Shown: positions 32,591 through 41,314 of the stretch, piece by piece
Position numbering within the stretch: position 1 is the stretch's first letter
Layout of the letters: every line of letters starts with the position of its first letter
Source: Streptomyces fumigatiscleroticus
GTDB taxonomy: Bacteria > Actinomycetota > Actinomycetes > Streptomycetales > Streptomycetaceae
Assembly (NCBI RefSeq): GCF_014647975.1
Contig: NZ_BMQF01000003.1
Location: 1-64,000 of the forward strand
Reading direction: 5' to 3'
DNA length: 64,000 nucleotides
Position numbers and translations under genes: made by a program
The notes under the pieces: model-generated
Told to the model about the DNA's origin: nothing
What the model saw: the letters and a program-made list of their open reading frames with translations, nothing else
The model's database searches: none

Positions 32591-33337
32591 TCAGTACGTC
32601 AGGGCGAGGTCCACGCCGGGCTGCCAGTAGGTGACCCGCAGGGAGCTGTCGACGTGGACGCCCCCGGCGGGCAGGGTCACCGTGGCGATCGAGCCGTCGT
32701 CGAAGGGGACCGTGAGGCTGTTCACCGTGTGGCCGTTCTCGGCGCTGCCGTCGCCGGCCGCCAGCAGCACGCCCGCGTACCCGGACTCGCCCGGCTCCAG
32801 CGTCGGCACGGCCTGCGGCTTGCTCTCCTCGACGACCGGCGGCACGGCCTGGGCCTCGCCGAACCTCGCCATCGGGTAGCCGGGCAGGACGCAGGTCTTG
32901 GAGCCGGTGTTGGTGGCGGTCAGCAGCAGGTGGTTGATCGGGCGGGAGACGTCCGTGGCGGTGATCTTCACGGTGGAGGCGGAGCACTTGCCGGGTACGC
33001 CGGAGTCCTCGCCGCCGCCCTGAGAGCCGCTGCCGCTGCTGCTGCCGTTGCTCGCGGCGCCGGAGCCGGTGGAACCGGTCGGTGCCTTGGAAGCCGTCGA
33101 GCCGGCCGAACCGTTCGCGCCGCCGGCGCCCGAGCCCGGCGTTCCCTCCGCGCCCTTGCCGCCCGTGCCGGCGGAGGAGCCGCCGGACGGCTCGGCCTGG
33201 CCGGTGGCCGCCGTGGAGGAGGACGGGCCCGCGGCGCCCGTGTCCGACCCGCCCTCGCAGGCCGTCAGAGCGAACGCGGCCAGCGCGACCGTGGTGGCGG
33301 CGAACAGGCGGGTGCGGATGGTGGTGCGTGCGGACAT
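32591..33337 (-). CDS. DUF4232 lipoprotein
   Basis: A 248-aa exported lipoprotein. The signal peptide TTIRTRLFAATTVALAAFALTAC has a lipobox ending at Cys 27. A Ser/Gly/Thr-rich linker of about 85 residues follows, then a DUF4232 beta-domain (CSASTVKITATDVSRPINHLLLTATNTGSKTCVLPGYPMARF, then SLTVPFDDGSIATVTLPAGGVHVD). It is anchored at the outer face of the membrane; function unknown. ATG 33337 follows GAAGGGGCCC. It is divergent from the membrane-anchored XRE gene, a Streptomyces pairing that suggests an envelope-related role. Confidence 0.85.
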   Translation of the reverse strand: MSARTTIRTRLFAATTVALAAFALTACEGGSDTGAAGPSSSTAATGQAEPSGGSSAGTGGKGAEGTPGSGAGGANGSAGSTASKAPTGSTGSGAASNGSSSGSGSQGGGEDSGVPGKCSASTVKITATDVSRPINHLLLTATNTGSKTCVLPGYPMARFGEAQAVPPVVEESKPQAVPTLEPGESGYAGVLLAAGDGSAENGHTVNSLTVPFDDGSIATVTLPAGGVHVDSSLRVTYWQPGVDLALTY

Positions 33338-33546
33338 GGAAGGGCCCCTTCGAGTGGGAGGTGGAGTGGGCCGCTCGACCGTTGGCCGGGAGCGGCTGCT
33401 TGGATGACCACAGCGTGGGTCAGGGACCGTCCCGGTTGCCAGAGGCGCTGGCACATGCGGGACAATGGGACGCCGAGAACGGCTCTGACCTGGGGAAACG
33501 GCGTCCCTCTGGAATACGGTACGGGGACGCGGGGAGGGGAGAAACG

Positions 33547-34911
33547 GTGGCGGGGGACGACTTCGCGGCACTGCTGCGGGAGCTGAAGGAACGGTCCGGA
33601 CTCAGTTACGGCGCACTGGGCAAGCGGCTGCACATGAGTGCGTCGACGCTCCACCGGTACGTCAAGGGAGAGGTCGTACCCACCGAGTTCGCGCCGGTCG
33701 AACGCCTGGCCCGGTTGTGCCGGGCCACCCCCGAGGAGCTGCTGGAACTGCACCGCCGGTGGATCCGCGCGGATGCGCTGCGCGGCGTGAAGGGGGAGGA
33801 GAGCGCGGAGCGGGCGGAGCAGGCGGAGCAGGCGGAGCAGGCGGAGCAGGCGGAGAAGGCGGAGCAGGCGGCCGACGGGGGGCAGCCGGCGGGGGAACCC
33901 GAGGTATCGGCTACGGAGGCCGAGGACAGCGGGGTCGAAACCGTCGTCGGCGTCGGTGCCGACGAAACCGTGAAGCGGCGGCCACGGCGGAGCGCGTTGT
34001 TCGCCGGGACCGGTGTCGCCGCCGTCGCCGCCGCCGTGGCGCTCGTGGTCAACCTGGTCCCGGACGGAGAGGCGGGACGGAACGGCGCCGCCGGGGCCGC
34101 CGGGGCCACCGTGTCCCCCACGGAGTCGGCGGCGCGACCCACCGGCTCGGCCTCCGCGAGCAGGAGCGCGGGGAGCTCGCCCTCCGTGTCCATGTCCGTG
34201 TCCGCGTCCGCGTCCGGGTCCGGGTCCGGGTCCGGGTCGGGGAAGAAGGGCACGGGCACGCCGGGCAGCACTCCCTCCAGCGGCGAGGGCGCGCGCTCCG
34301 CCGGCGGAAGCGGCGCCGCCGGGATCACCGTCTCGACCACTCCGTACTACTGGGATCTGCCCTGTGAGCAGTCCTTCCTGGTCGACCGCAGCCCCCAGAA
34401 CGTCCCGCCGCCGCCTCCCCAGCAGAGCGTGGTCGGCTGGGCCACCGCGCTCGGCGCGGTCGCCGCCGATCACCAGATGGTCGTCCTCACCGTGCAGGGC
34501 ACCGGGGAGGAGACGGTGGTCCTGCAAGACCTGCACGTCCGTGTGGTCAACAGCGCGCCGGCGCTCGGCTGGAACAAGTACGCCATGGGCGACGGGTGCG
34601 GCGGCGGGGTCGACACCAAGTCGTTCGACGTCTCGCTCGACCTGGGCAACCCCCTGGCCATGCCGGTGGCGGGGCAGCGGGACTTCCCGTACAAGGTGAG
34701 CGAGTCCGACCCCGAGGTCTTCTACGTCAACGCCCACACCAGCGGCCACGACGTCAGCTGGTATCTGGAGCTGGACTGGTCCAGCGGCGACCGGCACGGC
34801 ACGGTGCGCGTCGACGACCACGGCAAGCCGTTCCGCACGAGCGCCGGGCAGCGGCCGTACTACGTCCAGCCGCTGGGCACCGACGCCTGGCAGCGGGTCG
34901 AGGAGTACTGA
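33547..34911 (+). CDS. membrane-anchored XRE regulator
   Basis: A 454-aa protein. A cytosolic XRE HTH (residues about 5-60: ALLRELKERSGLSYGALGKRLHMSASTLHRYVKGEVVP) is followed by an EQA/EKA repeat (about 89-109), one membrane helix (ALFAGTGVAAVAAAVALVVNL, residues about 150-170) and a Ser/Gly-rich linker with SGSGSG repeats. A C-terminal extracytoplasmic domain with paired cysteines (YYWDLPCEQSFLVD, MGDGCGGGV) runs to the end. The layout suggests signal transfer from the envelope to DNA. GTG 33547 follows GGGGAGGGGAGAAAC. Confidence 0.8.
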   Translation: MAGDDFAALLRELKERSGLSYGALGKRLHMSASTLHRYVKGEVVPTEFAPVERLARLCRATPEELLELHRRWIRADALRGVKGEESAERAEQAEQAEQAEQAEKAEQAADGGQPAGEPEVSATEAEDSGVETVVGVGADETVKRRPRRSALFAGTGVAAVAAAVALVVNLVPDGEAGRNGAAGAAGATVSPTESAARPTGSASASRSAGSSPSVSMSVSASASGSGSGSGSGKKGTGTPGSTPSSGEGARSAGGSGAAGITVSTTPYYWDLPCEQSFLVDRSPQNVPPPPPQQSVVGWATALGAVAADHQMVVLTVQGTGEETVVLQDLHVRVVNSAPALGWNKYAMGDGCGGGVDTKSFDVSLDLGNPLAMPVAGQRDFPYKVSESDPEVFYVNAHTSGHDVSWYLELDWSSGDRHGTVRVDDHGKPFRTSAGQRPYYVQPLGTDAWQRVEEY

Positions 34912-35039
34912 CCTGCGGGGCACCGGATACGGGGACCGGGCACCCACAAGTCCCGTCGCGGGTTAGGTTGTTGACGATCACGGTCGTTGTGTCGTGAACG
35001 ACCGAGCCCTGCGAACGACGAGACCTCGGGAGACGCCCC

Positions 35040-35942
35040 ATGTCCGGTGACGCCCTCAGCCAGGACCCCGCGGAGCTGCGGAGGAGGATCGACAGCAGCA
35101 AGGCGCACCCGGCCCGCGTGTACGACGTCTTCCTCGGCGGCAAGGACCACTACTCCGCGGACCTCAACGCGGCCGCCGCCGGGCTCGCCGCCAACCCGCG
35201 CGGCTACCTCGACGTCCGGCACAACCGCGACTTCCTGCGCCGCGCGGTGACCACGCTGGCGCGGGAGCACGGCATCCGCCAGTTCCTGGACATCGGCACC
35301 GGCCTGCCGACCGCGGAGAACGTCCACCAGATCGCCCAGCGCATCGCCCCCGAGTCGCGGGTCGTGTACGTGGACAACGACCCCGTCGTGCTCGCCCACG
35401 CCCGCGCCCTGCTCACCAGCGGTCCCGAGGGCCGTACCGACTACATCGACGCCGATCTGCGCCAGCCGGCGCAGATCCTCGAACAGGCGGCGAAGACACT
35501 GGACTTCGACCGGCCGGTGGCGCTCTGCCTGGTCGCGATCCTGCACTTCGTCGAGGACGGGGAGGCGTACCCGCTGGTGCGTGAGCTGCTCGACGCGCTG
35601 CCCTCCGGCAGCCGCCTCGTGCTCAGCCATCTCACCGAGGACCTCAACCCGGAGAACATCCGGGCGGTGCAGCGGACGTACACCGAGCGGGGCTTCACCT
35701 TCGTGCTGCGCGGCCGGGCGGACGTCGAGCGGTTCTTCACGGAGAACGGGCTGGAGCTGGCCGACCCGGGAGTGGTGCCGGTGCACCACTGGCGCCCGGA
35801 CCACGCCGCCCCCGTGCCCGAGCAGCCGGAGGCGTCCTACCTGGCGGAACTGGACGACATCGAGAAGGTCCGGTACGCGGACATCAACGATGTCACGGAC
35901 GCGGACATCAACGTCTACGGCGGGCTGGGCAGCAAGGCCTGA
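35040..35942 (+). CDS. SAM-dependent methyltransferase (PF04672/DUF574 type)
   Basis: A 300-aa protein of the actinobacterial DUF574 methyltransferase family. HPARVYDVFLGGKDHYSAD (residues about 22-40) is the family signature, FLDIGTGLPTAENVHQIA the SAM-binding loop, VVYVDNDPVVLAHARALL the acidic loop, and LVLSHLTEDL and VVPVHHWRPD follow. Methyl acceptor unknown. ATG 35040 follows GGGAGACGCCCC. These proteins often stand near XRE/DUF397 regulators; here the neighbour is the membrane-anchored XRE gene. Confidence 0.88.
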   Translation: MSGDALSQDPAELRRRIDSSKAHPARVYDVFLGGKDHYSADLNAAAAGLAANPRGYLDVRHNRDFLRRAVTTLAREHGIRQFLDIGTGLPTAENVHQIAQRIAPESRVVYVDNDPVVLAHARALLTSGPEGRTDYIDADLRQPAQILEQAAKTLDFDRPVALCLVAILHFVEDGEAYPLVRELLDALPSGSRLVLSHLTEDLNPENIRAVQRTYTERGFTFVLRGRADVERFFTENGLELADPGVVPVHHWRPDHAAPVPEQPEASYLAELDDIEKVRYADINDVTDADINVYGGLGSKA

Positions 35943-36053
35943 CGGGAGGACGGCCGGACCGGCGTCCGTATCCCGGAAATCCCCTGTACAGGGCATCTAC
36001 TGCTCCTAGGCTGCGGTCACCAGCCGTTGCCGCAGCCCGAGGAGAGCCGTGCC

Positions 36054-37262
36054 ATGACCGTCACCGAGCCCGCACCGACCCGCGTTTGCGTGCCGCCGCT
36101 CGCCGCCCGGGCCCGTTCCGTCGGCGGATCGCCGGTGCGGGACATCCTGGCCGTCACCGCCCGCCCCGAGGTGATCAACTTCGCGGGCGGGCTGCCGGCG
36201 CCGGAACTGTTCGACGCGGAGGGCATCGCGGACGCCTACCGGGCGGTCCTCGCCGAGCTGCCCGCGCGGGCCTTGCAGTACTCCACGACGGAGGGCGAGC
36301 CGGTGCTGCGGGAGGCGCTCGCCGCCCGTACGTCGGTCCGCGGGCTGCCCACCGACGCCGACGACGTGCTGGTGACGACCGGTTCGCAGCAGGCGCTGTC
36401 GCTGCTCGCCACCGCACTGCTGGAGCCCGGCGACACCGTGCTCGTCGAGGCCCCCTGCTATCTGGCGGCACTTCAGGCCTTCGGCTTCGCGGGCGCACGC
36501 GTGCTGGGCGTGCCCGGGGACGGTGACGGCATCGACCCCCAGGCGCTGGAGGAGATGGTGGTGCGCGAGCGCCCCAAGCTGCTCTACACCGTGCCCACCT
36601 TCCAGAATCCGACCGGCCGCACCCTGCCCGCCGGCCGCCGTGCCGCCGTCGCGGACGTCGCCGCCCGGCGCGGGCTGTGGATCGTCGAGGACGACCCGTA
36701 CGGGGAGCTGCGCTTCGAGGGCGAGCGGGTGCCGTGGATCGCCTCCTACCCGGGCGCGGCGGACCGTACGGTGCTGCTCGGCAGCTTCTCCAAGGTGATG
36801 GCGCCGGGCCTGCGGCTCGGCTGGCTGCGGGCCCCGGCCGAACTGCGGCGCGCCTGCGCGGTGGCCAAGCAGGCCGCCGACCTGCACACCCCGACCGTCA
36901 ACCAGCTCGCCGCCGCGCGGTACCTGGCCGACCGGGACCTCGACGCGCACGTGGCGCGGGTCGCGGGCGTGTACCGGGAGCGCCGGGACGCCATGCTCGC
37001 CGGGCTCGGCGAGGCGCTTCCCGAGGGATCGGTGTGGGGGCGCCCCCAGGGCGGCATGTTCCTGTGGGCCCGCCTGCCCGAGCCGTACGACACCACCGCG
37101 CTGCTCCCGCGGGTCGTGCGCCAGAACGTGGCCTATGTGCCGGGCGCGCCCTTCTACGCCGGTGAACCCGACCCCTCCACCCTGCGGCTGTGCTTCGTGA
37201 CGCAGACGCCGGACGAGATCGCGGAGGGGCTGCGCAGGCTGGGGGAGGGGCTGCGGGGCTAG
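36054..37262 (+). CDS. PLP-dependent aminotransferase, fold type I (MocR/LysN-like)
   Basis: A 402-aa class I/II aminotransferase. INFAGGLPAPELFDAEGIADA at the N-terminus, YSTTEGEPVLREALAAR, TVPTFQNPTGRTL, WIVEDDPYGELRF, and the PLP lysine in LLGSFSKVMAPGLRLGWL are visible. The layout equals the catalytic half of MocR regulators and the 2-aminoadipate/aromatic aminotransferase group, without the GntR HTH. Amino donor unknown. ATG 36054 follows GAGGAGAGCCGTGCC. Confidence 0.87.
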   Translation: MTVTEPAPTRVCVPPLAARARSVGGSPVRDILAVTARPEVINFAGGLPAPELFDAEGIADAYRAVLAELPARALQYSTTEGEPVLREALAARTSVRGLPTDADDVLVTTGSQQALSLLATALLEPGDTVLVEAPCYLAALQAFGFAGARVLGVPGDGDGIDPQALEEMVVRERPKLLYTVPTFQNPTGRTLPAGRRAAVADVAARRGLWIVEDDPYGELRFEGERVPWIASYPGAADRTVLLGSFSKVMAPGLRLGWLRAPAELRRACAVAKQAADLHTPTVNQLAAARYLADRDLDAHVARVAGVYRERRDAMLAGLGEALPEGSVWGRPQGGMFLWARLPEPYDTTALLPRVVRQNVAYVPGAPFYAGEPDPSTLRLCFVTQTPDEIAEGLRRLGEGLRG

Positions 37263-37385
37263 CGACCTGAGCCGGAGACCGGAGCCGGAGGCGTGTCCGG
37301 TGGGGAGGACCTACGTCCGGGGACCGACGGCGGTTCCTACCGGGGGCTGCGGACGGGGCGGGTGCGGCGTACGTACCGTGGCGGC

Positions 37386-38249
37386 ATGTCTGACACCGTG
37401 CGAATAACGCCGCAGGCGCGGACGACGCCCTTCGACCTCGACGCCTATCTGAAGCGGATCGGCCTGCCGGGGGAACGGCGGGCCGACGCGGCGACGCTGC
37501 GAAGCCTTCATCGGGCCCACGCGTACGCCATCCCGTTCGAGAACCTGGACGCCGCCCTGCGCGGCACGGCGCCCTCCCTCGACCCGGCCGACCTGATGGA
37601 CAAGCTGGTCCACAGCCGGCGCGGGGGCTACTGCTACGAGCACAACACGCTGTTCGCCCGCGCGCTTGTGGCGCTGGGCTTCCGGGTGACCCGGCTGGCC
37701 GCGCGGGTGGTGGTGGGCGCGGAGCGCATCGAGAGCCGTCCGCGCACCCACATGGCCCTGCTCGTCGAGGCGCCGGACGACCCGCAGCCCTATCTCGCGG
37801 ACGTCGGCTTCGGAGCCGTCGGCGCGCTGCTGGAGCCGGTGCCGCTGATCACCGGCGAGGAGTTCCACGGTGCGGGGCGGCGGCACCGGCTGGTGCACGT
37901 GCCGCACCGGGGACCGCTTCGGATGTGGGTGCTGGAGGCGTACCGGGGGGCGGAGGGCGGGTGGGAGCCGCAGTACGCCTTCACCCTGGAGCCGTTCGAG
38001 GATCCCGACTTCGAGGTCGTCAACTGGCACATCGCCACGAACCCGCGCTCCCCGTTCAGCCGGCGCCCCTATGTGCAGCGCACCTTCCCCGACCGCCACC
38101 TCTTCCTCGACGGCCGGCTGCTCACCGAGACCCGCTCCGGCGACGGCACGGTCACCGTGCGGGAGCTGACGGACGAGGCGGAGGCCCGGCGCATCCTCGA
38201 CGAGGAGTTCGGCATCGCCGTTCCGGAGGACGTACGCCTCCTGGGATGA
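37386..38249 (+). CDS. nat: arylamine N-acetyltransferase
   Basis: A 287-aa acetyl-CoA-dependent enzyme with the NAT catalytic triad: Cys83 in SRRGGYCYEHNTLFA, His122 in RPRTHMALLV and Asp139 in YLADVGFG. The N-terminal PFDLDAYLKRIGLPG and AIPFENLDAAL segments are family typical. It acetylates arylamines and hydrazines; in Streptomyces NAT-like enzymes may also make amides in secondary metabolism (inference). Start ATG 37386. It is downstream of the aminotransferase with a 123-bp gap. Confidence 0.92.
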   Translation: MSDTVRITPQARTTPFDLDAYLKRIGLPGERRADAATLRSLHRAHAYAIPFENLDAALRGTAPSLDPADLMDKLVHSRRGGYCYEHNTLFARALVALGFRVTRLAARVVVGAERIESRPRTHMALLVEAPDDPQPYLADVGFGAVGALLEPVPLITGEEFHGAGRRHRLVHVPHRGPLRMWVLEAYRGAEGGWEPQYAFTLEPFEDPDFEVVNWHIATNPRSPFSRRPYVQRTFPDRHLFLDGRLLTETRSGDGTVTVRELTDEAEARRILDEEFGIAVPEDVRLLG

Positions 38250-38388
38250 CTCCCACGTCGCACCCTTCACAGTGGCCGAGTTCCGACGGTGATCGCCCCG
38301 GCCCGCCGGGCAGTGTCAGTGGTGATTGTTACAACGGTGGCGCGGGTGCCCGCTGGGGGCACTCACGACGACGGAGGGGGATGCATCC

Positions 38389-39336
38389 GTGCGTACCCGC
38401 ACTGGATGGCGGCGCGCCGCGCTCGGCGCGCTGGCGAGCCTGACCGCGGCCATCGGCCTCACCACCGCGCCGGCCGGGCCCGCCGCGGCGGCCACCGGCA
38501 CCCCGGTGGCCGTGACGAAATACAGCCACACCAGCGAGTCCGGCGACTACATCGGCCAGGGCGGCACCGCCGCCTACACACCGGCCACGGCGACCATCAC
38601 GGCCGGCGGCGACGCGGAGTACGTCCGCTTCCGGGTGCGGACCGACGACACCTGGTGGGACGTCGACCTCGCCGCTCCGGCGGGCGAGAAGCTCCACCCC
38701 GGTGTCTACCGCGACGCCGAGCGGGCGGCCTTCCGCACCGGCCGCTCCCCGGGCCTGGACGTCTCCGGCGACGGGCGCGGCTGCAACGAGGTCTACGGGC
38801 AGTTCTCGGTCAACCAGATCGAGACGGACGGCTCCGGGGCGATCACCGTGCTGGACGCCACGTACACCCAGCACTGCGAGAGGGCCGACGCCCCGGCCCT
38901 CAAGGGCGTGGTCAAGTACCAGGCCCTTCCGCTGTCCTACGCCTACACCAGCGACTCCGGCGACTATGTCGGACAGGGCACGAGCCAGACCTTCACCGGC
39001 GCCACCAGCACCTTCGCACTCAACCCGTACGGCAGCGGCATCTCCTACAGCGCCTCCGGCAAGCGCGAGTACTGGTCGGCCCTCCTGACCCCGCCCACCG
39101 GCGAGCAGTTCGAGGCCGGCCGCACCTACCAGGCGCAGCGCAGCAACGGCGAGGGCGTCGCCGGGCTCGACGTCAGCGGCAACAGCCGGGGCTGCAACAC
39201 GGTCACCGGTGAACTGACGGTCACCAGACTGGCCCGCGACGACGACGGCACGGTCAAGGCGTTCGCGGCCACCTTCGTGCAGCACTGCGAGGGGGGTGAG
39301 CCGGCGCTGCGGGGGACGATCCACTACTACGCCTGA
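38389..39336 (+). CDS. secreted protein with two tandem copies of one domain
   Basis: A 315-aa exported protein with a Sec signal peptide (residues 1-39, RRAALGALASLTAAIGLTTAPAGPAAAA). Two related ~130-residue domains follow: YSHTSESGDYIGQGGTA to TQHCERADAPALKGVVKYQA, and YAYTSDSGDYVGQGTSQ to VQHCEGGEPALRGTIHYYA. Each carries a GLDVSG-RGCN block and a late QHCE, so two conserved cysteines that may form one disulfide per domain. I do not know a function. GTG 38389 follows GACGGAGGGGGATGC. It is isolated, with a terminator hairpin just behind. Confidence 0.8.
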   Translation: MRTRTGWRRAALGALASLTAAIGLTTAPAGPAAAATGTPVAVTKYSHTSESGDYIGQGGTAAYTPATATITAGGDAEYVRFRVRTDDTWWDVDLAAPAGEKLHPGVYRDAERAAFRTGRSPGLDVSGDGRGCNEVYGQFSVNQIETDGSGAITVLDATYTQHCERADAPALKGVVKYQALPLSYAYTSDSGDYVGQGTSQTFTGATSTFALNPYGSGISYSASGKREYWSALLTPPTGEQFEAGRTYQAQRSNGEGVAGLDVSGNSRGCNTVTGELTVTRLARDDDGTVKAFAATFVQHCEGGEPALRGTIHYYA

Positions 39337-39350
39337 GCGGCGGCGGACGT

Positions 39351-39376
39351 CGGGCGGCCGGGTGTCCGGCCGCCCG
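39351..39376. terminator. bidirectional terminator hairpin
   Basis: A perfect 11-bp stem (CGGGCGGCCGG / CCGGCCGCCCG) with a GTGT loop in the 46 bp between the convergent secreted-protein gene and argS. Confidence 0.75.
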
Positions 39377-39382
39377 CGTGCG

Positions 39383-41149
39383 TCAGAGCCGCTCGGGCGT
39401 CCGGATGCCCAGCAGGCCCATGCCCTTGTGCAGCGTCCGGGCCGTGAGGTCGACCAGGAACAGGCGGTTCTCCGTCTGCTCCGGGGTGTCGGCCTTCAGG
39501 ACCGGGCACTGGTCGTAGAACGCGGTCAGGTGGGTCGCCAGCTGGTACAGATAGGCCGCCAGCTTGTGCGGGGCGTACTCCGCCGCCACGTCGAGCACCG
39601 TCTCGGCGAACTGGTCCAGGTGCAGGCCCAGCGCCCGCTCGGCCGGGGCCAGCGCCAGCTCCGGGTGGGCGACGGGGCGGGCCTCGCCGGCCTTGCGGAG
39701 GATGGACTGGATCCGGGCGTAGGCGTACTGGAGGTAGACGGACGTGTCGCCGTTGAGCGAGACCATCTGGTCCAGGTCGAACTTGTAGTCCCGCACCGCC
39801 GACGTGGACAGGTCCGCGTACTTCACGGCGCCGATGCCGACGTGCCTGCCGTTCTCGGTGATCTCCTGCTCGGACAGGCCCACCTTCTCGGCCTTCTCCC
39901 GGACGACGGACGTCGCGCGGTCCACCGCCTCGTCCAGCAGGTCGACCAGCTTCACCGTCTCGCCCTCACGGGTCTTGAACGGCTTGCCGTCCTTGCCGAG
40001 CACCGTGCCGAAGGCGAGCTGCACGGCCGTCACGTCGTCGTTCAGCCAGCCGGCCCTCCGCGCGGTCTCGAAGACCATCCGGAAGTGCAGCGCCTGGCGG
40101 GCGTCGACCACGTACAGCAGGGTGTCCGCCTTCAGGTTGAAGACGCGGTCCCTGATCGCGGACAGGTCGGTGGCCGCGTAGCCGTAGCCGCCGTCGGACT
40201 TCTGGACGATCAGCGGGACCGGCTTGCCGTCCGGGCCCTTGATGTCGTCGAAGAAGACGCACAGCGCGCCCTCGGAGCGGACGGCGACGCCCGACTCCTC
40301 CAGGAGGCGGCAGGTCTCGGCGAGCATGTCGTTGTAGCCGGACTCGCCGACGATGTCGGGGTCGCGGATCTCCATGTCCAGCTTCTCGAAGACGGAGAAG
40401 AAGTAGATCTTCGACTCGTCCACGAACTTCTGCCACATGGCCAGCGTGTGCTCATCGCCCGCCTGGAGGTCGACCACCCGGCGCCGGGCCCGCGTCTTGA
40501 ACTCCTCGTCGGAGTCGAAGAGCTTGCGCGCGGCCTTGTAGAGGCGGTCCAGGTTGGACATCGCCTCCTCGCCGGTCACCTCGGCGGCCTTGTGGTCCAG
40601 CTCGTGCGGGTGCTCGTCCAGGTACTGGATGAGCATGCCGAACTGGGTGCCCCAGTCGCCGATGTGGTGGCGCCGGACGACCGTCTCGCCGGTGAACTCC
40701 AGGAGCTGGACCAGCGAGTCGCCGATCACCGCGGAGCGCAGATGGCCGACGTGCATCTCCTTGGCCACGTTGGGCTGGGCGTAGTCGATCACCGTGGTGC
40801 CGGGGTGCTCCGCGTGCGGCACGCCGAGGCGGTCGGTGTCGGCGTAGCGCGCCGCGAGGTTCTCCGTGATCGCCTTGTCGCCGACGGTGATGTTCAGGAA
40901 GCCGGGGCCGGAGACCTCGATGTCCGCGATCAGGTCACCGGTGACGACATGGGAGACGACCTCCGTGGCCAGCTCCCGCGGGTTCGCCTTGGCCTTCTTG
41001 GCCAGGGCGAGGATGCCGTTGGCCTGGTAGTCCGCCCGGTCGCTTCGTCGCAGCAGCGGGTCCGCGCCGGCGGCCTCCGGCCGGGTGGCCGTGAGGGCGG
41101 ACGCGAGGTGCTGCTGGACGGAGTCGCTGAGGGACGTGACCGAGGCCAT
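39383..41149 (-). CDS. argS: arginyl-tRNA synthetase
   Basis: A 588-aa class I synthetase. The N-terminal Add1 domain ([25 protein letters not shown] [18 protein letters not shown]) is followed by the HIGH-equivalent [19 protein letters not shown] near residue 130, the catalytic core ([33 protein letters not shown] in place of KMSKS), and a C-terminal anticodon-binding helical domain ([19 protein letters not shown]). It charges tRNA-Arg. ATG 41149 ([11 protein letters not shown]) is chosen by family N-terminus; no strong ribosome site is visible. It is divergent from lysS. Confidence 0.96.
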   Translation of the reverse strand: MASVTSLSDSVQQHLASALTATRPEAAGADPLLRRSDRADYQANGILALAKKAKANPRELATEVVSHVVTGDLIADIEVSGPGFLNITVGDKAITENLAARYADTDRLGVPHAEHPGTTVIDYAQPNVAKEMHVGHLRSAVIGDSLVQLLEFTGETVVRRHHIGDWGTQFGMLIQYLDEHPHELDHKAAEVTGEEAMSNLDRLYKAARKLFDSDEEFKTRARRRVVDLQAGDEHTLAMWQKFVDESKIYFFSVFEKLDMEIRDPDIVGESGYNDMLAETCRLLEESGVAVRSEGALCVFFDDIKGPDGKPVPLIVQKSDGGYGYAATDLSAIRDRVFNLKADTLLYVVDARQALHFRMVFETARRAGWLNDDVTAVQLAFGTVLGKDGKPFKTREGETVKLVDLLDEAVDRATSVVREKAEKVGLSEQEITENGRHVGIGAVKYADLSTSAVRDYKFDLDQMVSLNGDTSVYLQYAYARIQSILRKAGEARPVAHPELALAPAERALGLHLDQFAETVLDVAAEYAPHKLAAYLYQLATHLTAFYDQCPVLKADTPEQTENRLFLVDLTARTLHKGMGLLGIRTPERL

Positions 41150-41314
41150 GGAGTGGCTGCCGTTCTGCTCGGGTGTCTGGAGTACTACAGAAGCCGAGTA
41201 TCCCATGCGGTGAAAAGCCGTTTTCGCGGATGCGGACCCGGCTGGGAGAATGGAGCGGTCAGCCGTGCGACCGTACCGGCTGTCCACCGAGGAACTTCCC
41301 ACTGCAGAGGACGT

